DNA of 64,000 nucleotides from Mikania micrantha (Eukaryota; Streptophyta; Magnoliopsida; Asterales; Asteraceae). Under the pieces are notes generated by a model. It was not told the DNA's origin. It was given only the letters and a program-made list of their open reading frames with translations, and ran no database searches. A program made the position numbers and the translations under genes. This document shows, in pieces, positions 11,732 to 25,896 of the stretch; position 1 is the stretch's first letter, and every line of letters begins with the position of its first letter. The stretch covers positions 68,587,139-68,651,138 of the forward strand of contig CM018680.1 in the NCBI GenBank assembly GCA_009363875.1. Direction: 5' to 3'.

Positions 11732-14700
11732 ATGGCTATCCTTGCATTCAAACCTGCTCACAGTCTTGTTGCAGAATTGTCCGCTGATCATCATGCAGAC
11801 TTCGCTCCAATCATCTCATTGCTCAGACGGAGCAGGTATTTTACGACATTAACAGTCAACCCCGTGGTGTATGAATCTTATCCTCAGTAGTTTTGGGGTT
11901 CATGTTCTATTGTTGATTCCCTAACTGGTAAATCTCTCTTGGCTACCATTGACACTCATCCAATTTCCATTTATGTGGAACAATCTTTCGACATCTCAAC
12001 CTCAATGATATTAGGGGCAGTGTTTCTTTCACAAGGGATGAGGTAGCAATGACCTTTCGGTCAATGGGGTACGAAGGTCCTCTTCCTTCAACTACTTATT
12101 TGAAGGGTAGAGTGTCCTATAATTACAAGTACCTCCTACATGTGTTTTTACATTGTCTTTCAAACAAAACCGGTGGTTGGGATCAAATTCCTTCTGATTT
12201 GGCTTTGGCTATTCATGGGTTGATCTCCAATCACTTGTTCAACTTTTCCTCTATCGTTTTCAATAACATGGTGGACAATCAGTCATCACCAAAGAAATTT
12301 TGTATGTATCCCAGGTTTTTGCAACAAATATTTAATGGTGAGTTGCTCTCTTCGCTCTCACTAACTAGGAACATTTACAAAGTACCCTTGGTTACTGCCA
12401 AGGTTTTTGTGCAATTAAAGAAGACGAGTGCATAGTTCTCTAGAACTTTCACTCCTCTTCTTCCGTCCAAGGAGCCACCTGCTCCTCCTGAAGGTGACAG
12501 CTCTATCAAACCAATAGATGCTGAACCCACACCTTCCAGTCAAATATCCCACTCCATTAAAGTCACCTACAAACGCAAACGAAACCCTGAACACTTGTTT
12601 ACAACTGTTCAGGCTCCTTCTTTTGAACCCAAAAAGAAAAAGGCAAAGAGACCTGGTAAAGGCCTAGTTCTGCCTAAGGTGCAAACCACACCTGTTACTT
12701 TACCATTGGATCTTCCTCTGGATCCAGTGGCTGCTCGTCACCGATCGAACAGCCCTTAGTGTATGTCACCATACATACCTGAGAATATCAAAAGGGATGC
12801 CACTATATAGGAGCCTACTTCTTCGGAAGTAGCTCCTCTAGAACAAGGACTGTCTCCAGGTCCATAGGTTTCACTACCCCATCACATCCCACTCATACTG
12901 ATACCTAAGCTCAAGGTACCTCCTCAGCTATTTTTTATGACCCACTTTCTCCCACTTCCTAAACTTTAATGAGAGTGGTGATAGAGTTGCAAGAGAGGTT
13001 TCCCGACCCAGAGATTACAACAACAGAGGTTAACCCCAGCAGTGTTGAAGGGGTTAATACAGTGGAGGCTGCCACTATTGATGAACCATTTCTAATTCAT
13101 CAAGACAGTGGTACCTGTAATAGGACCTCTCACATTGCCGATGACTTCTTTGAGGTCATCTTCAATGAGAGGAATCCCGGGTGCCAAGAAACCACATCTC
13201 GTGATAGAGGTGCAGGAGCAAGGCTCAAGACTCCATCGCCCAATGACTCCACTCTGGTGGATAAGGGCCCCACTATTCAGGAATTGACGATCACAATCTC
13301 CACCCTACAAGCCAAGGTAATTGACCTGGAAGATGAGGCTGCTACCTTGAGGCTGCAGGTCCAAGAGAAAGAGGCAACCATCTTGGATCTTCAGCGCATA
13401 CCGCCCATTTTCTGCTCTCCTTTCCATCCTGATCCCAACCAGGTGTCCTCCCTTTCCCGTGATGCTACTAAAAAGGGGGAGAAGGAACAACCTATGGGAT
13501 CACCATCTCTAGCAGAAGGAGAGGAGGAAGCTGCTCCATCTCCAACAAAAGGAGATGCGGAAGCGGCTCAAGAATCCACTCCATTCCTAACTAATTTGGA
13601 TAGGGAATGGGATAAGTTCTTGAGCACTTACTTCCACAACTCCAGCTCTCCCTCCTCCTCTTCTGATGCTGTAGGGGCGTCCATGGAGAAAGAACAAGAA
13701 AACATCTCCATGGAGCCCATATCCCCATATGAAATCCAAAAGTCTCCTTCTGAGACTAGGACCCCTTCTGGGACCACAGCCAAGGTTACCATGGAGGATC
13801 CTACTCAAGAAACAACCTCTATCTCCATGGAACCCATGTCCCTTCTTGGGACGACAACTGATGAAAACATACAACTGAGGAACCCATGTCCCCTCCTTGG
13901 ACAATGGCTGATGAAGACCTCTCCTCAAATCCCGAGCTCTCTAAGGGCACTACTAAGGAACCGTCCAATTTGGTTGGTCAACTAGAGGAGGCAGTGAATG
14001 CTAAGGTTAACTCCAAAGCTGCAGCTGCTTCCGAAGGCCCAGTCATATTTGAGGTATCCTCCTCAGATGAACTTTTGGCTGATGAACCAACTGGTGAGGC
14101 CACTAGATCAATTTCCTCTGGTTTAAACATAATGGATAAAGAGAAAAGGAAACTGACCCCAGAGGAGGAAGTTGCATAGGAGGAGAGGTGGCCAGTCATG
14201 AAAAAGGGCCGACCAGATACTTCCCTGGATGGAGAGATTCTACGACTCTCTAGTCTCCTCCATGAGAAGGGGTTTGACATTGATGAGGTACTACTTTGGT
14301 CGGTACCTGAGATGGCTGCTGAGCTGGACAGGGTGCAGTATCTTGAACAGGCTGCTGCTGCATCCAAAGCTGCGGAATCTTCCAAGAAGAAACAAAAGGA
14401 AGATACCTACCGAGAGAAGATGAAGCAATTCCTTTTGAACTATAACTTCTCAAAGAGGAAGCTTGCTTCTATGAAGAACTCCACCATGGATCTACACATT
14501 AGAGACATCAAAAGTAAGATAGCCAGGGAGAATTACATTCAGTGGAGCAGATCCAGGCACAAAAGAAGGCTCTAACCCTAGGCTTTCAGGGAAGAATAAT
14601 TATTGACAGACCTCTATCTGATGCAGCACTCAGAGAGAGTTTGGAAGTAACGTGTGACGCCTCAACAAAGGAATTCTTCCCAAAGCAGGATATATACTCC

Positions 14701-15390
14701 CTCTCCTCCATCTAGTCCTTCATATGATAACATGCCCATATCCTCAGTAATGAGAATCAAAAGAAGTCACACAAAGCAACAAACCACCACCACTGATCCT
14801 GAGGAACAATCAAGGATGGAAGAAAGGAGAGAAGAAGAGGAAGTAGATAAGTCAGAGGCTACAGGATTGGGTACTGCAGCGAGACCAGATGTCACTGCAG
14901 AAACAAAAGCAGCAGTGGCTTCTACTGAAGCAGCAGTGGCTTCTCATGATGCAGAAGTGACCTCTTCTGAAGCAGCTGAGGTCACTCTAGAAGCAACTGA
15001 AGCTGAGGAGGATGAGAGAGAGCAGGAGGAACAGGATGAAGAGAGTCAACCCTCAGGTCAGATCATCCCTTATAGAAGGAATGGACCTTTCATAAAAGGA
15101 AGGCTATGGCCAGAATAAGAAGATAAGAGGAAATGCCCAAGAGTGTGTATTTTCCTGTTGTTGAATAGAGCTACTCATCCCTGGAAAATAAGTTTGTATT
15201 AAAATACTGCAATGGGAACATAGTAAAGCTCAAGGAGTATGAGATTTTCTCATTTTCTGCTCCATACATCTTTGATCTGGAAAACCTACCTCTACTCAAT
15301 CCAGATAACCACTCTGAAGGAAGGCTCACACCAAGACTTGTCAAGAGAAGAGCTGAAAACTTGAGAAAGGAAGGATATAAGTTTTGGTAG
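11732..15390 (+). pseudogene. Third ORF ('env-like') of element 1, broken
   Basis: Begins MAILAFKPAHSLVAEL, matching ORF3 of element 2. It is interrupted by TAG at 11888 and by further stops and shifts, with readable parts at 12049-12435, 12969-13985, 14198-14575 and 14654-15118, ending at TAG 15388-15390. The 12969-13985 part carries a leucine-heptad coiled coil (about 13283-13395) and then runs uninterrupted into the acidic, Ser/Glu-rich region. It therefore preserves the frame across the point where element 2 is shifted. No signal peptide or transmembrane helix is evident. Confidence 0.8.
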
Positions 15391-15409
15391 CATCAGCCTA
15401 GGGGGATAC

Positions 15410-16204
15410 TGTAAGGACAATTAAGACTGATGCTCACCAAAACATCTCTTGAACCAGTCTTGGACTCTCAAAAGACAAATAGCCTTCGGAAGAGAAGAAT
15501 TAACCTTTGAAGAACTAATGCTTCCGAAGGATAATTCTCTTCTTCGGAAAGCTAGCAACCTAAAGCTTCCGAATCCCTCCTCAGTACTTAGAAGTTCAAA
15601 ACGCTCAGTGTTTCCGAACGATCATCAGCTTCTTCCTAGACAAAGACTTCCGAAGACTTTCTCTGACAAAGATTCCGGACACTTATAGAAATAATCAGAG
15701 CTGCTTTCTCATATCCAGATCAAAAAAGAAGACATTCAGGTGTTAGTCAGCAGCAAAGAAGATTTGTCAGAGCTACAAAGATACGAAGCATTTAATGCCT
15801 TTTGATGTTTAGGTATTTATTGTAAAAGTCAATGGAGTCTTTTGTATTAATTGTAATTAATATGGCTTGGTCTGTCAAGACCATAACATATTCTAGATTT
15901 AGCATACATTTGTTTCTAGTGTTTTGTCCAGCTGTGTATCCCTACGAGGATACAACTGTAGATCTTAGTATATAATCCTTCACTTGTAACTTAGCAAGGC
16001 ATGAGTGTGTGCTTAAGCTGTAGAGTCTTGTTCACTTTATACTTGAACGAAATATACTTTGACCTTGAAATCAACATCATTTGTGTATTGTATTTGTTTT
16101 GCAAGTGTGAGTGAGTCGAGTTGATAGAATCTTCCGCATCTATCAAGATCAGTAGAAGATTGCTTGTGAAAGTGTTGTGTTGAGATACATAACCCGATCC
16201 AACA
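15410..16204 (+). repeat. 3' LTR of element 1
   Basis: 795 bp from TGTAAGGACAATTAAG to GATCCAACA, preceded by a purine-rich tract (AGGGGGATAC) and followed by the target duplication GTTTA (16205-16209). It differs from the 5' LTR by about 5% by eye. Confidence 0.93.
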
Positions 16205-17967
16205 GTTTAGGATGTATATAATGAAGGATATTGTATGATCGAGGATGCATCGCACTGTTAATTAAAAAGTTGATCGACACATAAGAAGTGAATCTTTTCT
16301 TGTGAAACAAACAAATGCAATCTCATAGATGATCAAGATATGCTCACTAACTCTACATCAATATGAATTCTGATGCACAAAAGTATATTAACATAAATGG
16401 CTTTCGTCAATAGAGATTGCGTAGTCAACAGAAATGGAATTTCGGTAGAAACTAGATGATCCGGAGAAACTATAATCTCCTTAGAAGCCAGGTTATTGTG
16501 CAAAACTGAATTATTTGTAGAAACTAAGCACTTCTATAGAAACAAACATCATCCGGATAATCTAGAGCTTCTATCACATCAATTTGAGTACTAGTACGAA
16601 AGAAAGCTATTGCAAAAGGAGTTTTGGTAAGTTATCATCCGTAAGGGTTCCAATAGATATGATAACTTGCAAGAGAAACTAATAAACAAGTCATAATGTG
16701 AGAGTACACCAGAAATAAGATGGTAAAGAACTATAGACTGATAAATTTCGGCTAGACTAAGATTAACAAGGAGTTTATTAGCATAAGAGTGTGACATGAG
16801 AAAATAAGTATAACCGATATTATAAATGTTATGCACCATGATGTCATACTATCATCAATGATTATTGTTTTTGAACCAAGACATATATAAAATTATATTG
16901 GTGTGGTGTTAATGAACTAGCTTTAGTATAAAAAAAAATACTTGAAACAAACTATTATATGGGATGAAATGGAGAACTCTAATGTTGATTTAGCTTTGAA
17001 CTTCCAAAGTCACAAAGAGCAAATATGCTCGCTATTACAAATGAAGCACCTAAGTGTTAGTCCAATATGAACTAGAAACAAAAAGGGTCGGTAAAATTGT
17101 TCTTATCAAAAGCCCACAAGGCATACGCTTAGACCCTTAGGTGCAACCCTACTACACTTCAAAGGACCATTTCAATCACTCAAATATTTTTTCCTATTGA
17201 ATTCCCACTAAAAATCATTTAAGCATGCCTGAAATAATTACACTAGCCTTAAACAAGCCTAAATCATTCCAAAACAACGTAAACTAGCCCAAAACAAACC
17301 AAAAATATGTCAAAAGCCCTTATATACGATGTATTTATACTATAATCCATAAAAAGAACCCATGATTTTTAAGTGCCTTACAATTAGACCTAAGACTCTC
17401 CCTTTGTGTGTTAAGCATTTAACGCTGTCATCAAATTTGGGTAAAACATGTCTCGTATTAGTACTTTATATCCAAACAACAAATCTTCTCCTGAAACAGC
17501 TTCAAGAGGTGATGAAATTTTGATCGTTTAACTAAATGGTTTAATAACACATACTAGATCTTGATGTTTTGTTGTTATGCCATGTAAATATAAAATTATG
17601 AGAAAAATAAGATTTATACCTTTTTACGGGGCATCAATTCTAGACATGACATGAAAATACACTTGTTTTGTGTTAACTAATATAATATATTTGATGCTAA
17701 TTTTACATACACAGACGTACACATGTTTCAAAGTATCAACTTCAAAACTAAAAAGCCAAACATTGTCCACGCATTTATTTTAATCTTATAACCTTAAGAG
17801 TTAACATTTAATCTTATCCATTGATAAAAAAATATACTTTTTTACATTTAAATGACAGGATTGTATATGGTTTTTTGATTTTCAAATAGATAAGATCAAA
17901 TTTTCATTCAATACTAATTAATGTGTACTCACATAAAGAGAGGGAGTGAGGGAGAGAAAAAGATTAC
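16205..17967. other. Unassigned spacer, possibly SCPL intron or 3' flank
   Basis: I found no convincing gene. The minus strand was read for SCPL C-terminal exons (active-site Asp and His regions) without success. A minus-strand open stretch near 16591-16839 and another near 17430-17560 have no recognisable relatives. The SCPL 3' half may lie beyond element 1, left of this window, or be deleted. Confidence 0.5.
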
Positions 17968-18030
17968 ATCAGTTTCGTTGTCGTCCAAAAACGGTTCCAA
18001 AATGTTCTCAAAGTTAATACGGCTTGTGCA
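17968..18030 (-). CDS. SCPL exon 9 (last found)
   Basis: Acceptor TTGCAG precedes TGC; it encodes CTSRINFENILEP and a short acidic tail. The donor chosen is GAT|GTAATC; without splicing there the frame would reach a stop about 12 codons later. The 3' border is the least certain of the gene. Confidence 0.65.
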
Positions 18031-21000
18031 CTGCAAGTTGAATTTTTTAGCATTAATTGTGTTCGCAAAGTTCATTTGTATTTATACTAGCGTTTATAGT
18101 TCGTACCTCGTCATAACTCATAAGACTTTTTCTACAGGCTGAGTTGGCTTGCATAGTGTCCACATAATTACCATTACAATTGTTTATGGCTGACTACAAA
18201 TTAAATTGTCGTACATGTAACTCAACAATCCAATTCAACCATTTTATATAACTAAAGTAGTATAGATCGTATCACCTGGTAAATATCGTCCGATATGAGT
18301 GCCAAACGATGAGCGTATTCAATTCTTGAATTGAAATCCATGAACTTATTAGTGAGAGGACTTGAAAGAATGTAACCCTTCATTTAGGTTTAAAAACAAT
18401 AAAAGGTAATAAGATAACAAAGGAAAAAAATAATATAAAAATGTAACCCTTCATTTAGGTTTAAAAACAATAAAAGGTATAAGATAACAAAGGAAAAAAA
18501 ATATAACCTAATTATAGGTAACAAAAATAAAGGTTGTTTTTTTTTGATGAATCATATAAAATTGAAATCATATGTTAAATAGGTATATACTTACCTCTAA
18601 TCCTCTTGAAACAATCCCTTCACTATTTTGTTTTTTTTCATTTCATTTTATATTTTTTTTGTTTAAATTTCTATTTTACCCTTCACTCTCATGACCAGAC
18701 CTTTTATTAGTTATAAATATTTTTATTTTTCATTTTAGTAAATTGTAATGATTTTTTTCCTTTATCTATTTTATTTCATCTATTCCATTCTAATGTATTA
18801 TTAATAATTAATTTAAGGGTTTTCAATATGTTATAGTATCGTCTTGAAGAAGTTATGTTAAACTTTTATAGTTAGGAGTAACTATGTGACTCTGTGCGAA
18901 TTGTTTTTAAAACATAATAGGGTTGTTCAATGAATCAAATTTTGATTTATTTAGTAGGATTCGTATTCTATTTAAATTCGAATTCATTATCAAATTCGAA
19001 ACGCGATTATATTCAAATTCAAAATTTGAATCAAATTCTAGTTGACTCGATTTGAATTTACCTAAATTTTTTTAAAACTTTATGTACAAAATTAACGGGA
19101 ACTTTAAACATTTAGAACATCTAAAAATCAAAATATTAAGCAAATAGTGTCATTATAAACTTAAGATTATATACTTATATATATATATATATATATATTA
19201 GACTTCGAATCGAATCAAATTCAAATGTGAAAATTTAAAATGAATTTTGAATTAATGATTAAATATAAATCAAATCGAATTTTGAGTTTTTCTAATCAAA
19301 TTTAAAAACTAAACACCACTAAAGCTTAATGTAATATACAAATTTAATTTTTTGTAAATAAATATTAAATATCGAAAGGTTTAATGATTTACCTGAATGT
19401 TGAAGGCTGGTTGATCTCCACGATCATTACCTATAAATTAATGTTATCTTATAATAACTTTATCTACAACATTGAAATTAAGGTGAATAGAAGAAATAAT
19501 AATAACAACAACAATAATAACAATAACAATAATTATTATTTTTGTTGTTATTTAGAACGGCGAGAAAAGAACTATTGCTTATTACCTTCATATAATTCTA
19601 AAGTGGCTTTTGGAACAATAATGCCAGAGTAGGAAATTCCTGACATGTATAATGGATTTCCCAAAAACTTTGGATTGTGGCTCAGAAACTGTAAGTTATT
19701 ATCAAAAAATAAAGTTCACTACAAAAGAAAAAGAAAGGTTTCAAATTCAGACTCTAATAACATATGTTTTACTTGTAGCTCATCGGTATGGTTGTTTGTA
19801 GTTGAGTTTCACATGTTTCCATACTCATAGGGTTACCCTTATTCATATGATCGACTAGGGGAAACATAAAATAAAAGAATCATATACAATTTGGCACAGA
19901 AAAAATTGTCTTTATCTAAAATTATACATGTGATAAATTTAGGATTATAAATAAAAGTTTACTTTAACCTTTTTAACGAAATCTTTATAATTGGCAGCTT
20001 GAATTGTATCACTGCTAACCCATCCTTCTTGGGTTTCAGAATAAGAAAAGCCAGTACCAGCAGGTATATCCACAAAAACCATATTAGCCACCTATAAAAT
20101 TACAGCAATTTAATTGTTAGTCATAATCATATAGAACCTCCCTCACCTTGAGAATTGAATTATTGTAAAAATAACTGATCTTGTGAACCTGTGTCAATGC
20201 GTTTGGATTCAAAGTTAATGTGAGATCGTCTGTGTTAATAGCAAGTGGACCTACATGAATCATGAATGCAATGTCACCTGATTTTTTAGATTAATTTGAC
20301 ACTTGCACATCCTACTAACCTAATTCATAACTCAAATGATTTTTTATAAAAATATAGACCCGATTAAAATATAAATGTTACCACCAATTATATTTATAGT
20401 TTAGTTTGCATGTCATAGAATACACATGCAACAATAATTTACAAACAAAGATAATTCCGGCACTTAAGTTTAAAAATCAATTGATTTCCTTTATAGCAAC
20501 ACATATGTATTTGTCACTTTAGAATTGATTTACAATTTAAGTATAAAATGTCATTTCACATAATGGTTATCAAAAAAAAACATGAATTATTTTAAATTGT
20601 TAACTTTTTTTTATTAATTTTAAAGGCATAAATATGGTCGGAAATGATATAAGAAAAGACAAAAACATTGTGAGTGTATATGCATGGTTGTAGAAGTCGC
20701 TAAACGCTAGTCGGGCGGTGATGTACCGCCTAGGGATTAATCGGTACTAGGCGGATTGGAATTTTATTATGTAATTTTACAAATATATATTATATACACA
20801 CATCAATATCAATAATTTAATATAATACTTCAAATAATTTTAAAAAATATACTTAAATATACTAAAAAAAGTACTTTAAAGTGCAAATTTAAACACTGAG
20901 TTCAAATTTTAGAGATAAATTTCGATGTCAACTGTCTGGATTCGATGTTTCAGAGACATATTAAAGATTTTTGGTTAAGAAATGTCTAAATAATCATGAA

Positions 21001-24000
21001 ATTGGTCCATTTTTACCATAAAAAGTGAAAAAAAAGTCAAAAAAGTAAAAAAATAAAATAAAAATTTGACCAGACCGCCTAGACCGCGCCTAGGCCGCCT
21101 AGGACCGCCTAGCGCCTAGGCACCGCCTAGGCCAAAAATTAGACAGTAGATGGGCGCCTAGCGCCTAGGCGTCGCCTAGGTGGCCGCCTAGGCCGATTTT
21201 TACAACATTGTGTATATGTATACCTGATTCAACTAGGAGAGTAGCTAAAGAAGAAACCCCAGGACCACCGGGAAAATGAAAAATAATAGGGTCTTCTTGT
21301 GGATTTCTCATTGATTCAACAAAAAAGTAAAAAGCATGCATGCCCTTCTCTCCTATTCCCATGTAACTTCAATACAAAATACTTCAGATTAAATAAAAAA
21401 TATTTGAGCACAAGTTTTTCTGAATTAATTAGAACGGGTCAAATCCGACACCGACGTGAAAAATTTATCATAAACCCGAACACCATCTGAACCTGATAGT
21501 TAAAAAATATATTTGTGTTTCTTGTTATTTATGAAATTCAAAAGTCTTGTATCAATTTTAAGTCTTCCGTTGAAATTAATGTAAAGTTTAGTTTAAGAGA
21601 TAAGTTGTAAAGTGTAAATCCAACGAGTAACGCTTTATGGAAAGTAAGGTCTTACAGATTAACAATCTTTCTATAGGAAAACCAAGAAAACTTCCTTCAA
21701 TCATTCAAAATTTCAAAATTGTCTTTTTTAATTTTTTTTATTTATTAGTGTTTTGCAATTATCTCTTTGTTTTTTGAATTTTCTTAGATTCTCTACTATT
21801 TAATATAGGATATTTCTAATTGCACCCAACTCTAATTTTATTTACACCATACTTTATTATATTTATTGCATCAACTAACTTTGTTATATACACACACATA
21901 CACACAAACATTGTGAAAGGCTCTCTATTTTTAGGAAAACAAAAAAAACTCTCTTCAATCGTTTAAAATTTTTCATTTATTAGTTTTGGTAATTGTCTTT
22001 TTCGTTTTTGAATTTTCTTTTTAAAATTTTTCATTTATTGGTTTTGGTAATTATCTTTTTCGTATTTGAATTTCCTTAGAATCTCTCCTATTTAATATAG
22101 GTATTTCAAACTGTACCTAACTCTAATTTTATTTACACCATATTTAGTGTTGTTCAAAAAGCTCGCGCCTCGCTCGATAAAAGCTCGAGGCTCGCTCGAT
22201 AAAAGCTCGAAAAAGGCTCGGCTCGAAAAAAGCTCGTTAAAAACGATCCGAGCCGGATCCAGAGTTGGCTCAGCTCATGGCTCGACTCGTGGTTCGGCTC
22301 GATTTTTAATATATATATATAGATTAGATTTTATATATAATTATATATATATATATGTAAAGTGCATAGCTTGTCTAAGTGTTGTGCAAAGTGCATAACC
22401 CGATCCTACAAGAATTATCAATATGTGATACAAAAGACTTCTGAAGACTTCCAACTGCTAATGTTGCTTTCCTATTGAAAAAATATGCAAAGTTGCTTTC
22501 AATGATCAGTATTAGCTCAGAAGACATTCTTGTGTTAGTCAACAACAAGGTACGACTATTAGATCAGCAGAAGATATCCTCATTAATGTCTTTTGTAGTC
22601 TATGTATTTAATCTAAAAGTCAATGAGTCATTTGCATTAATTGTAACTACTATGGCTTGGCCTGTCAAATTATAATATAATCCTAGATTTAACATTAGTT
22701 TGTTTCTAGTGTGTCCAGCCATCTATCCCTATAAGGATACATGTGTAGCTTGTAATATATAACTTTTCACTTGTAACTTAGCAAAGGAGTTAGTTTGGCT
22801 TAGAGTCTTGTACACTTTGCTTGTGAAAGAAATATACAATTGGGCTTTAATTATTTCAGTTCTTTCATTTATTGTTTTGTTTGTGATTGAGTTGATAGAG
22901 TATTCCGCATATATCTACTCTGTAGAGGAAGTCTAAGTGTTGTGATAATCTTAAAACCCAATCCAACAAGTGGTATCAGACCTTTGTCTCTTCAACTTAG
23001 GTTCTCTTCAACTTAAGCGATTAACCATCCTTAAGTTACCGGTTTCCTTTCTTCAACCATATCACATTTCAAGCTCTTATTATTTCATGTGTTCAAAATG
23101 GATGCACTTACCAAACACGAAACAGATAATGACACTCTCAACAAGCCAAGAATGTTCACTCCTTAAGACGATGATACCTAGAAAATTAGAATGGAAGGAT
23201 TCATCAGAAACAAAGACTTCAAACTTTGGAAGCCAGTATTGGAGGGTCCTTACATTCCAACCGTGAGTGCTAATAAAGCTGGTGGAGCTGTTGTGCCAAA
23301 GGATATGTTTCTTTATTTATACGAGGATTATAAGAAGATGGAGGTTGATTCTAAGGCATTGTTGCTGATTCAGATGTCTATCTCGAACTATATCATACAT
23401 GCATTTGAGAAATGTAAGTGTGCTAAGGAGCTGTAGAACTCTTTGCATCAAATGTATGGGGACCAAATGATGTAAAATAAAACAAGAAGGATATGTTCAA
23501 GCAAAAGTTTGAGAACTTCTGTCAAGTGAACAATCAGAAAATGGCTTCTTAATATCTGAGGTATGTCCAACTTGTTGATGAACTAACTGTTGCAGGCATG
23601 AAGTTGGAGAATCAAGATGTAATCAGAAAATTTATGAGATCTTTCTCACAAATGTGGAGTATCTATTCTGTTATAATCAGAAGAACAAAAAATGTTACAA
23701 ATTTGAAGCTTGGAGAACCCTTTGGTATACTAAGTGCCTACCAAATGGATATTGAATCTCATCAAGATGCAAAGCCATCCTCTTCAGCACCCTCTGGGTC
23801 AGCAGCACTGTATGCTCCCATCCAAAAGTATTCATTTGAGAGTTATCAGCTTGTTTACCACTCAAATTCATCACCAAACATTACTTATCCAGAAACCCCC
23901 ATACCATCCACATAACATACCATTTCATTTGCCAAACTTGTTCCATTGATCACCTCTTGTTAGGGAGCTTTCTTAATTGAGAAGTCAAACTACTTTCAGT

Positions 24001-25865
24001 TGTGTCAAAAGGGTCTGGATGATAATCCAGCTGATGACTTAGAAGAAATGGACATCAACTATCAGATGTCTATGATTTCCAACCGAGCAAAGAAGTTTTA
24101 CCGGAGAACAGGCAAGCAATTCAAGAAACATAAAATGAAGACATGTTTTGGGTTGGACAAAACCAATCTAAAGTGTTTCAACTACCAACAACCAGCCATC
24201 AACAGTAGGCTAGCCAACAAACCAGCAACAAAAAGCTACAAACCAGTCCTACAATGCAAATGTTACTAAGCATTGTGATTTCTCAGACTGGAGTATTCAA
24301 GCAGAGGAAGTGTTTACCTCAAACAATGCATTCATGGCAAATGATTCAAGCTCATCATCAAGGTAATTGATGATATGTGATACTTGAATGTCTTGAAAAA
24401 TTGAATTCATATAAAATGTTCAATACACAAGTTTGAGAGGAACTTGAGTCAATACATGTTATTAAAGCTGAATTTTAGAATGCAGACATTACTTACAAAG
24501 AAACCAAGAGAACACTATTTCCAGTCTCAAACAAGAAGAGACAAATTATAAATGTCAAATTAATAATATTCTTGAAAGGTTAACATATGCTAAATTTGTA
24601 CTTGCATGGACTCAATCCTACCGAGACAAATTCCTTAGTCAAGGCGACAAATTTGAGAAATTTCTCAAAATGAGTGACTCACAAATTATGTACAAGAACA
24701 AAGTAGGGTTTGGGTTATCATGAGGTGGAGCCTCTAACTGTTTACACCACTAAGGTGTAGGTTAACTGTAAACCAAAATCCATGCTTGTGTATGATAAGA
24801 AGCTTGACATACTCAAGCTAGCCAATGAGACTTTTTTATCTGATTGTTGCCTTACTCCAAATGAAAAGTCATCAAAAGATGAAACTTTGTTGCTTGAAAG
24901 GAAATTGAATCAAACTTTTAAAACAAACTACAAAAACTCAAAGAACAAAATTGTCTTGGTAAAAGCCACAAACTGAACCATCATGTACAACCTATTCTTA
25001 TGAGTATGTGACTTGAATATTAGACAAGTCACAAATGACAAAATCAGTGAGTCAAGGTATTCCCCAATAACAAAAGTGAAAATAAGATGTCCACACAAGA
25101 AGTTGTTGTGCTTGAACATCCAAATCCAAAGCCATACCAACTCCAATTATGAAGCAAGCTCTCAAGGTAGAATCAAAGAAGATGCATCAAAAAGTGAACT
25201 CATATGCTTGCAAAATTGAAGCTTAAAGACAAGTTAAGGTTGAATGCCTAATATGTGGAGGGTTCGACCATCTAGCAGTTGATTACTTCTATAATTCAAG
25301 AGGCAGAAGTAAGACCCACCATACCAATGAGGAAGCATAAGGCTTTTGAAATCTTCAAGCATTAACTCGTCTACTTCATCGGAAGGACATCGGTTAAATT
25401 CAGATAGAAGAAAACAAAAGCCTCAAAGGAAAGATTTGGAAGCAATTAACTTTATCAACAAAAGAAGAACAAGCAGAAAGAAGATAGATTCTAAAGTGAA
25501 CAAGCCATCGGAAGAAAAAATGCAGAGTGCTTCTGATAAAGAAAGAAAAAAGAAATCTTCCTATATCAGGAAAAAGATCCTTCAGAAGAAAATCTGGCAA
25601 CAACCAACAGTTTCAGCCAAAACCTAATTTGACTGTGTTTTAAACCCAAAACTTACAACGATATTAACTCTCCAACAGTGAAAAATTTACGCAAACCCAT
25701 AAAAGAAGAAAGTGTTCTAAATGTGTTACAACGATGATAAAAAAAAATCCAAGATTTGGCTTGATTTTGACAGTTATTTCTGGTTAAGACAATAAAATGA
25801 GTTATAATTACTTCCATCCCATACATACATACATACATACATACATACATACATACATACATACA

Positions 25866-25896
<31 letters not shown>

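Larger units (their letters stand above)
4155..16204 (+). mobile_element. Element 1: complete but decayed SIRE/Maximus-like Ty1/copia retrotransposon
   Basis: This 12,050-bp element has LTRs of 800 and 795 bp, a tRNA-Met-type primer binding site, gag, pol and a third ORF in the order seen in SIRE/Maximus-type copia elements. It is flanked by the perfect 5-bp target duplication GTTTA (4150-4154 and 16205-16209). By eye the two LTRs differ at roughly 40 or more positions plus small indels (about 5%), so it is much older than element 2. All three reading frames carry stops and frameshifts, so it cannot move by itself. Confidence 0.93.

Noticed and set aside
13587..13928. Minus-strand frames inside the third ORF and gag/pol regions
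   Set aside because: Shadows of the plus-strand coding sequence, with no recognisable domains.
17430..17560. Minus-strand open stretch tested as a further SCPL exon
   Set aside because: No SCPL motif (no active-site Asp or His context) and no clear splice borders in phase.
19384..19632. Plus-strand frame with poly-Asn
   Set aside because: It runs antisense over SCPL exons 5-6 and a trinucleotide repeat; no independent gene.
22147..22398. Open frame across the GCTCG-rich block
   Set aside because: Low-complexity translation of a repeat, interrupted by (TA)n; no protein family resemblance.
25653..25886. Minus-strand frame reading Met-Tyr-Val-Cys repeats
   Set aside because: Translation of the (ATAC)n microsatellite.
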